DNA of 37,822 nt, taken from assembly GCA_964468725.1 (NCBI GenBank), contig CAYXVU010000032.1, forward strand, positions 1-37,822. Direction: 5' to 3'. The stretch is from CAYXVU01 sp964468725. GTDB taxonomy: Bacteria > Acidobacteriota > Blastocatellia > UBA7656. Of this stretch, positions 32,360 to 37,822 are shown in pieces (positions within the stretch are counted from its first letter, which is position 1; each line of letters begins with the position of its first letter). The notes beneath the pieces were generated by a model, which had not been told where the DNA came from, did not search any database, and saw nothing but the letters and a program-made list of their open reading frames with translations. A program made the translations under genes and the position numbers.

Positions 32360-35044
32360 TTAGCGAGTCTCGCTCAGCAATTGTAATCGCTCTTGAAGAG
32401 AAGCAATCGTCGCCGAAGCGTTGGCCGCATCTTGCCGCGCGGCGGCAACGGTCTCCGGTTTGGCGCGATTGACGAAACCTTCGTTGCTCAAGCGCTTCTC
32501 CAGTTCCCCCAGTTTCTTCTGTTCAGCTTCGAGCTGTTTGCCGAGACGCAGGCGTTCAGCTTCCAAATCCGCTTCCCCAAGCGACACGGCAACCGTGAAG
32601 GCATCATCCACGCCAACGCCCGCATCGCGTCGCGCGGTCAGCGCCGCCTCCGCATCTTCAATCGTCAGGTGATTGGTGCGCGCCAATTTCGCAAGGATGT
32701 CGAGGCTGGCGACGATCACCTCTGCATGCTTTCGCGGTTGCACCTGCACATTGACTTTCGTCGAAGGAGCGATGCCCTTATCGGAACGGATGCGGCGCAC
32801 TTCGGCAATCAAGCGCACAACGGCTTCGACGCCATCAACCGATTCCGGCCAGTCGTGCTCGGCTACGAGGCGCGGCCACTCGGCGCGCATGAGCATTCCC
32901 GGTCGCGCCAATTCCGACCACACCTGCTCGGTCACAAACGGCATGAAGGGGTGAAAGAGCTTCAAGTATTGCTCGAAAGCATAGCGCAAGACGGCGGGCG
33001 TTTCGGCGCGTTGCGCGATGTCTTCGACTTTGATGGCTTCGAGATAGAAGTCGCAAAACTCGCCCCAGAAGCTGGCGCGAATCTGCTCTGCCGCATCGTT
33101 GAGCGAATAGAGATCAAGCCGCCCATTGACCGCTTCGATGAGCCGCTTGAGGCGCACCAATACCCAGCGATTGACCGGATGCTCGATCTTATCGGGCAAT
33201 TCATCAGTCAACTGTTTGCCTTCGATGCTGCGCGCCACCAGTTTTGCGGCGTTCCAGATTTTGTTGACCAATCGCTTGCAAGCGGTAATCAAATCCTTTC
33301 CGAGTTTGGCGTCGCGCCCCGCTGAACTGCTCAACAGCATCGCCATGCGCAACGAGTCTGCGCCGTTTTCTCGAATCTCATCAAGCGGGTCAATACAGGT
33401 CTCCGGGTTCGACTTGGACATCTTTTCGCCATTGATGTCGAGGATTAGGCCGTGCAGATAGACATCACGAAACGGCACATCGCCGGTTACATAGGTGGTC
33501 ATCAAGATCATGCGCGCCACCCAAAAAAAGAGAATGTCATAGCCCGTCTCCATCACTGTCGTCGGGTGAAAGTGCTGATAATCGGGGCTGCGCTCCAATA
33601 TCTCGCGCAGCGACAAATCGGCATCCGCAGCCACTTCCGGGTCAATCAGCGTGCTCCACGTCCAGAGCGCAGATGAAAACCATGTATCAAGCGTATCGGC
33701 GTCTTGCGTCCAACCTTCGCCGTCGGGCTTGCGATGGCCGACATACAGTTCGCTGTCGCTGCGATACCATACCGGCACGCGATGCCCCCACCAAATCTGC
33801 CGCGAGATGCACCAGTCGCGCAGGTTTTCAATCCAATGAAAGTAGACGGTCTGTTGATAATCGGGGATGATGCGAATGCGTCCCGACTCGACCACATCTT
33901 TCATCACTTGCTTGATACTCAACAACTGCCCTTGCCAGCGCACGGCGGGTTTATTCACATCAAGGAACCACTGCATCTTCGGCAACGGTTCGATGGGTTG
34001 TTTGGAACGATCTCCGATGGAGACTTTCTGCACATAGTCTTTCTCTTCTTCAAGCAATCCGGCTTCGCGCAGGTCGTCCACGAAAGCGGCGCGACACTCT
34101 TCAACAGTCATTCCGGCATACGGCCCTGCGGCAGCCGTCATGCGCCCGTCCTCACCGATCACCTGTACGAGCGGCAGGCCGTTGGCTTGCGCGATTTCAA
34201 AGTCAATGTGGCTGTGCGCGGGGGTCACGCCGAGCGCGCCGGTTCCGGTTTCAGGGTCAACATTCTTCGCATCGGCGACAACTCGCACGGTGATGGTCGG
34301 CCCTTTCGGCCAGTTGACTTCATAAGTCTTGCCGATGTGTTCGCGCCATCGCTCATCATCGGGATGCACTGCGACGGCGGTATCGCCAAGTTTGGTTTCG
34401 GGGCGACTTGTGCCGACTAGAAACGGGCCATAGCGTAAGGTGTAAAACTTCGCTTTGCGGTCAAGATGTTCGATCTCATCATCGCTGACGGTGGTTTGCA
34501 GCGTCGGGTCCCAGTTGATGATGTGTTGCCCGCGATAGATGAGTCCGTCACGAAACATCTGCGCGAAGACCGAAGCCACACAGCGCGACAGTTGCGCATC
34601 CATCGTGTAGCGTTCGCGCGACCAGTCGCAACTTGCCCCCATTGCGCGAATCTGCGAGCGAATCGTTGATTGCGAGTTAGCAACAAACTCGATGATGCGA
34701 TTGACCAAGCCTTCGCGTCCGAAGGTGGCGCGCGGATCGGCGATGCCCTCTTTTTGAAGATTTTTGATGACCCGGCTTTCGGTGGCAATCGCCGCGTGGT
34801 CCGTGCCGGGAACCCACAGCGCTTCGTAGCCCGCCATGCGTTTCCAACGAATCAACAAATCTTCTATGGTCATGGTGATGGCATGACCGAGATGCAGCGT
34901 GCCAGTGGCGTTCGGCGGCGGCATCGAAATGGTAAAGGGTTCGCGCGCAGAATTGCGGTCGGCGATAAATGCGCCGCTCTCTTCCCAACGCCGGTATAGT
35001 TCCGGTTCACAAGTTTGGTGTTCGAAGTATTCCGTGAACGCCAT
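32360..35044 (-). CDS. valS: Valyl-tRNA synthetase ValS
   Basis: An 894-residue class I aminoacyl-tRNA synthetase that charges tRNA-Val in the cytoplasm. The HIGH-type motif is HLGH (51-54) after PPPNATGTL, and KMSKS lies at 541-545. The editing domain fills about 200-340 (VGTSRPETKLGDTAVAVHP, then GTGALGVTPAHSHIDF). The anticodon-binding helices follow, and the last 75 residues form the coiled coil with a VAVSLGEADLEAERLRLGK start that contacts tRNA. The catalytic-site segment reads GTDHAAIATE, where DHAGIATQ is more common, placing it in a less usual ValS subgroup. GAGGAG lies about 12 bases before the ATG. An extended -10 promoter sits about 40 bases upstream. Confidence 0.97.
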   Translation of the reverse strand: MAFTEYFEHQTCEPELYRRWEESGAFIADRNSAREPFTISMPPPNATGTLHLGHAITMTIEDLLIRWKRMAGYEALWVPGTDHAAIATESRVIKNLQKEGIADPRATFGREGLVNRIIEFVANSQSTIRSQIRAMGASCDWSRERYTMDAQLSRCVASVFAQMFRDGLIYRGQHIINWDPTLQTTVSDDEIEHLDRKAKFYTLRYGPFLVGTSRPETKLGDTAVAVHPDDERWREHIGKTYEVNWPKGPTITVRVVADAKNVDPETGTGALGVTPAHSHIDFEIAQANGLPLVQVIGEDGRMTAAAGPYAGMTVEECRAAFVDDLREAGLLEEEKDYVQKVSIGDRSKQPIEPLPKMQWFLDVNKPAVRWQGQLLSIKQVMKDVVESGRIRIIPDYQQTVYFHWIENLRDWCISRQIWWGHRVPVWYRSDSELYVGHRKPDGEGWTQDADTLDTWFSSALWTWSTLIDPEVAADADLSLREILERSPDYQHFHPTTVMETGYDILFFWVARMILMTTYVTGDVPFRDVYLHGLILDINGEKMSKSNPETCIDPLDEIRENGADSLRMAMLLSSSAGRDAKLGKDLITACKRLVNKIWNAAKLVARSIEGKQLTDELPDKIEHPVNRWVLVRLKRLIEAVNGRLDLYSLNDAAEQIRASFWGEFCDFYLEAIKVEDIAQRAETPAVLRYAFEQYLKLFHPFMPFVTEQVWSELARPGMLMRAEWPRLVAEHDWPESVDGVEAVVRLIAEVRRIRSDKGIAPSTKVNVQVQPRKHAEVIVASLDILAKLARTNHLTIEDAEAALTARRDAGVGVDDAFTVAVSLGEADLEAERLRLGKQLEAEQKKLGELEKRLSNEGFVNRAKPETVAAARQDAANASATIASLQERLQLLSETR

Positions 35045-35083
35045 GCCGTTTGTCTCTCCTCAGTCTGCAAAATTGAAACGCAC

Positions 35084-35092
35084 ATTCTAGCA
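35084..35092 (-). promoter_or_regulatory. Extended -10 promoter of the valS operon
   Basis: On the - strand the sequence is TGCTAGAAT: an extended -10 (TG-N-TAGAAT, five of six bases to TATAAT), 39 bases before the valS ATG. The -35 region at normal spacing is poor, which extended -10 promoters tolerate. Confidence 0.45.
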
Positions 35093-35148
35093 TTTCAAGC
35101 GCGGCAATCTGTAGCCCGGCCACGAGAAGGCAGGAGGATAAGAGCGGA

Positions 35149-35229
35149 TTGAAAAAGAAGATTGATTTGCCTGTCGCCAAAGCCGGATGGCCAATTGCGG
35201 TTGACGATCTCTACCCGCAAAACAGTTGA
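35149..35229 (+). CDS. Possible 26-codon TTG ORF in the valS-lipase gap
   Basis: A 26-codon + strand ORF starts TTG at 35149 with AGGAGG at 35132-35137 (11-base spacing) and ends TGA 35227-35229. Its N-terminus is Lys-rich. The ribosome site is the main evidence, so this is a weak candidate. Confidence 0.2.
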   Translation: MKKKIDLPVAKAGWPIAVDDLYPQNS

Positions 35230-35261
35230 GCCTTTTCCTTACCCCTTCCTCGGCTCACCCA

Positions 35262-36017
35262 TCAAGCTAAGAGTTTAGAGATTAACCGATAGACATCGTG
35301 ATTGAAGGCGAGGCCGATGTGCGTGCCCTGCACTTCGAAGTTGGTTGACGGGTCATCATTGATGCAGAATTTCCAATCTACGATGCCGTCCGTCTTGGTA
35401 TAGATAGCGTACTGTTTGGTCAGCGCCGGACAGATGTCTTGCAGGGCTTCGACGGCGCGGCAATCGCAGTATCCTGTATAGCAATCTGGCTTGTTTTCAT
35501 GATGCCGCGTGCCGCGTATGCGTTCGCGCACCCGTTCGGCAGTCGCCATCACTAACGGGTGCGAGCGCACGCCGCGAATGGGGGAGCCGAGCGCGATGAC
35601 CGTGGCAACCTGCTGCGGCTTTTGAATGGCAACCGAACGCGACAACACGCCGCCCAGACTGTGTCCGATCAGATGCACGCGCCTGCCCGTCTCTTTTGAT
35701 GCTTTCTCGACCGTCTTCGCCAGTCGCGCCGCCATCACATCGAGGCAGTCGGCGTTCCAACCGATCTCCGATTGATAGGCGCGATAGCCGATGCGCCGCA
35801 GCCAGTGATACATCTCTTGCAGATAGAAATCGGTGCCCAAAAAACCCGGAACGACGACCACAGCCGACCCGTCGCCGCGCGGCACGCCCAACCCGTAATA
35901 GACTGGAGCCGCACGCAAAGCCATCCATTCGAGGCCAACGAAGACTTCTCGCCAGATGGGGCGCGAAGCTGGTTTCATATCTCGATAAAAAGCGCCGGGT
36001 GAGGGTGATTCAGCCAT
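35262..36017 (-). CDS. Lipase-like alpha/beta hydrolase
   Basis: I start this at the ATG at 36017 (251 residues), with AGGAGA 10 bases upstream; a TTG start at 36038 is possible. Family motifs: VVVVPGFLGTDFYL (strand and oxyanion region), nucleophile Ser120 in LIGHSLGG, candidate acid Asp210 in YTKTDGIVDW, and His233 in QGTHIGLAFN. This is the pattern of triacylglycerol-lipase/esterase-like proteins of the PGAP1 or LipA type. Four Cys cluster near residues 179-196 (CYTGYCDC and DIC), perhaps as a disulphide or metal site. No signal peptide is seen. The neighbour at 36079 is a wax ester/diacylglycerol acyltransferase, so acyl-ester hydrolysis of stored lipid is a reasonable guess. Confidence 0.82.
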   Translation of the reverse strand: MAESPSPGAFYRDMKPASRPIWREVFVGLEWMALRAAPVYYGLGVPRGDGSAVVVVPGFLGTDFYLQEMYHWLRRIGYRAYQSEIGWNADCLDVMAARLAKTVEKASKETGRRVHLIGHSLGGVLSRSVAIQKPQQVATVIALGSPIRGVRSHPLVMATAERVRERIRGTRHHENKPDCYTGYCDCRAVEALQDICPALTKQYAIYTKTDGIVDWKFCINDDPSTNFEVQGTHIGLAFNHDVYRLISKLLA

Positions 36018-36078
36018 GCGTTTGGTATCTCCTGACAAGAAATTCCGTGACCAGCGGCTTCTCTTCCCACTGTGCGCA

Positions 36079-37542
36079 TCATTTTCGTCTGCCGCGCGCC
36101 GCCTTCATAGTCTTAATTTTTTGGGGCTTGATCTCCGCGACTCCCGCCGCACTGCGCAACTCGGCGAACGACTCGTCTAAAAACTCTTTGAGCCGCTCGA
36201 CATCGGGCATAGCTTGTACATCAGAAGTGAGTCCGAAGTAAAGGTGTTGATCGTAACTCATAATCGCGCAACCGCAGCCTACGGCATATCCGACCGGTAC
36301 ATAAGGATAATACGCCACCATTCGTTTGCCCATAGCGTAGAGGGGGACTTGTGGGCCGGGCACGTTCGTCGAAACCATGTTGAAGACCGGAACCGGCGTG
36401 TTGGCAATCGCGCCAACCAATGATTGCACCGGCGCAGGAAGGATGCCCATCAACGCCGAAAAGAGATTCAAGCCCTCTGCCATGCGCCCGCCTTTGAGCG
36501 CGCTGGTCAGTTGGTTGATGTAGCGAAACCGCGCCAGCGGGTCGCTCATATCGAGAGGGATTTCGACCGGCAACATCGAAACAAGGTTGCCCAACGCGCC
36601 GTGCTGGTCTTCTTGCCGCAGGCTCACCGGAACCATCACGCGCAGATTGCGCCCCGCCAGCGATTGTCCGTGCAGAGCAACGTAGCGCGAGACGGCGCCC
36701 GATAGCGTCGTCAACACCACATCATTGACCGTGCCGCCGAGCGCCGCGCGAATGGCGCGCGCTTCGGCAAACGAGAAGGTGCTCCACACCAATTTGCGCT
36801 CGCCGGAACAGGAGCGATTGAAAGGCAAGGCGGGCGCGGGCGCTGCGAGCTTCGGAAATAGCGTTCCGGCATCACTCATAGCGCGACGCGTTCGCTCGTC
36901 GGCCAAAGCCTGTGTCAGATTGAGCAAACCGTTTTGAAACTCCATCCACCGATTCATCCCTTCTTGCATGCCGCCGAGAATGGCATCGAAGAGTCTGCGC
37001 GTCGCATCGGGGCGCGGCGGCGCGGGCGGCGTTTCTGGTTTGGGCGGCGGCGGTGGCGGGTCGGGTGAAAGGTCCAAAACGATCTTGAGCAAATCCACGC
37101 CCGACACGCCATCTACCATGCAGTGATGAACGCGCGCGATCATCGCCGTCTGTTTGCTCTTCAACCCGTAGACCAGATAGATATCCCACAAGGGTTTTGT
37201 GCGATCCATCATCGGCGTGAAGATTTTTCCAGCCAGTTCGATCAACTCTTTTTCCGTGCCCGGCGCGTCAATCTGCAATTTGAAGATGTGACGGTGGATG
37301 TCAAAGTTGGTATCGAACTCCCAAGTCGGATGGCCAAGATTGAAGGGGTCAGCAACAACGATCTGTTGATAACGCGGGATCAAATGCATCTTCGCGTTGA
37401 CCATCTCGACAAACGAATCGAAGGGGATTTCGCCGTCGAACAGACTGACGCTGCCGATGTGCATCGAGGCTTCCTTCTTTTCAAAGTAGAGGAAGCTGGC
37501 ATCTATCGAAGTCAGGCGGCGATTCAAATTCGGGGTAGACAT
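36079..37542 (-). CDS. Wax ester synthase/diacylglycerol acyltransferase (WS/DGAT)
   Basis: The ATG at 37542 (487 residues) has GGAGAAAG before it. It matches bifunctional WS/DGAT enzymes, which use acyl-CoA to esterify diacylglycerol or a fatty alcohol, giving storage triacylglycerol or wax. The active-site motif HHxxxDG is present as HHCMVDG (His139, His140, Asp144, Gly145). The preceding KPLWDIYLV and the N-terminal SIDASFLYFE match the family too, as do NDVVLTTLSGAVSRY and NVPGPQVPLYAMG. A Pro-rich linker (residues 160-178) separates the two halves. It is about the usual length. It lies 61 bases from the lipase-like gene and 42 from the phosphatase, all on the - strand, which suggests a lipid-storage unit. 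Confidence 0.93.
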   Translation of the reverse strand: MSTPNLNRRLTSIDASFLYFEKKEASMHIGSVSLFDGEIPFDSFVEMVNAKMHLIPRYQQIVVADPFNLGHPTWEFDTNFDIHRHIFKLQIDAPGTEKELIELAGKIFTPMMDRTKPLWDIYLVYGLKSKQTAMIARVHHCMVDGVSGVDLLKIVLDLSPDPPPPPPKPETPPAPPRPDATRRLFDAILGGMQEGMNRWMEFQNGLLNLTQALADERTRRAMSDAGTLFPKLAAPAPALPFNRSCSGERKLVWSTFSFAEARAIRAALGGTVNDVVLTTLSGAVSRYVALHGQSLAGRNLRVMVPVSLRQEDQHGALGNLVSMLPVEIPLDMSDPLARFRYINQLTSALKGGRMAEGLNLFSALMGILPAPVQSLVGAIANTPVPVFNMVSTNVPGPQVPLYAMGKRMVAYYPYVPVGYAVGCGCAIMSYDQHLYFGLTSDVQAMPDVERLKEFLDESFAELRSAAGVAEIKPQKIKTMKAARGRRK

Positions 37543-37584
37543 AATCTTTCTCCGTTGGGGCACTCTCCGTCGAGCAGTATTCGA

Positions 37585-37822
37585 TCAGCGAACAGTCGAG
37601 ACAGGCAATTGCGCGAACTCTTCAACCCACCGATGTTGTTCGGGGGTTTCCGGCACAGGCACGCCGCGCGCTTCGGCAATTCGTTGAAAAGCGCTTTCCG
37701 CATCAACCCCTACAAGCACCAATAAACAAGCAGCGATCAAACTTGCGCGCCCGATTCCTTGTCGGCAATGAACGCCGACGTTCTTTCCTGCCCTTAATAA
37801 ATCTGACAAGGGTGCTGTCAGC
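37585..37822 (-). CDS. Protein tyrosine/dual-specificity phosphatase, C-terminal part
   Basis: The frame is open to the right window edge, so only the C-terminal 78 residues are visible. HCRQGIGRAS is the Cys-based phosphatase signature HCxxGxxR, with the nucleophile Cys and the Arg that binds phosphate. The ARG-x-PVPET-type helix and the closing Trp-Val-Glu-Glu segment fit the small dual-specificity phosphatase fold. The apparent TTG start at 37809 lies inside the domain and is not the real start. It is co-directional with the acyltransferase, 42 bases upstream of it, and may be transcribed with it. Substrate is unknown. Confidence 0.75.
   Translation of the reverse strand, partial: LTAPLSDLLRAGKNVGVHCRQGIGRASLIAACLLVLVGVDAESAFQRIAEARGVPVPETPEQHRWVEEFAQLPVSTVR

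Overview
The window is about 37.8 kb of bacterial chromosome, about 55% GC by eye, with long intact genes, no rRNA or tRNA gene, no CRISPR array and no complete insertion sequence. The mix suggests Acidobacteriota, probably class Blastocatellia. It holds a long secreted FG-GAP/DUF11/HYR lipoprotein with a Cys-rich C-terminal module I associate with that class, a secreted YD-repeat protein, an extracytoplasmic WD40 protein, a membrane-embedded spermidine-synthase-like protein and a WS/DGAT acyltransferase. This is family-level recognition only and no search was run.

Left end (1-4537, + strand): three co-directional signalling genes. They are a receiver-GAF-ATPase-like protein cut by the window edge, a CHAT-domain (caspase-like) protein with an intact His/Cys dyad, and a sigma-54 AAA+ activator whose start codon overlaps the CHAT stop (ATGA). 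The activator has a pseudo-receiver and a GAFTDA loop in place of GAFTGA. This is the best candidate for an undescribed system: a caspase-like peptidase wired to a sigma-54 transcription switch. A weak terminator-like hairpin and a degenerate sigma-54-like element follow it.

4662-7754 (+): a polysaccharide flippase and a GT-B glycosyltransferase, separated by five 8-bp tandem repeats that span the stop and start codons. 7790-25426 (-): a long run of mainly exported proteins. In chromosomal order these are a Tat-exported metallo-beta-lactamase-fold hydrolase, a LolA-like protein, a TAP-family peptidase/esterase, the FG-GAP lipoprotein, a cytoplasmic DUF4287-SRPBCC protein, a 14-blade WD40 protein, two secreted proteins of unknown function, a YD-repeat protein that stops where the DHLG motif is expected, and a secreted alpha/beta hydrolase.

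25882-29568 (+): a second glycosyltransferase and a large membrane protein with a central spermidine-synthase-like domain that lacks the catalytic Asp motif. 29596-35044 (-): valS, rlmN, two overlapping mini-ORFs and a PD-(D/E)xK nuclease-like protein, apparently one operon with an extended -10 promoter before valS. 35262-37822 (-): a lipase-like hydrolase, a wax ester synthase/diacylglycerol acyltransferase, and the C-terminal part of a Cys-based protein phosphatase cut by the right edge. The first two suggest neutral-lipid turnover.
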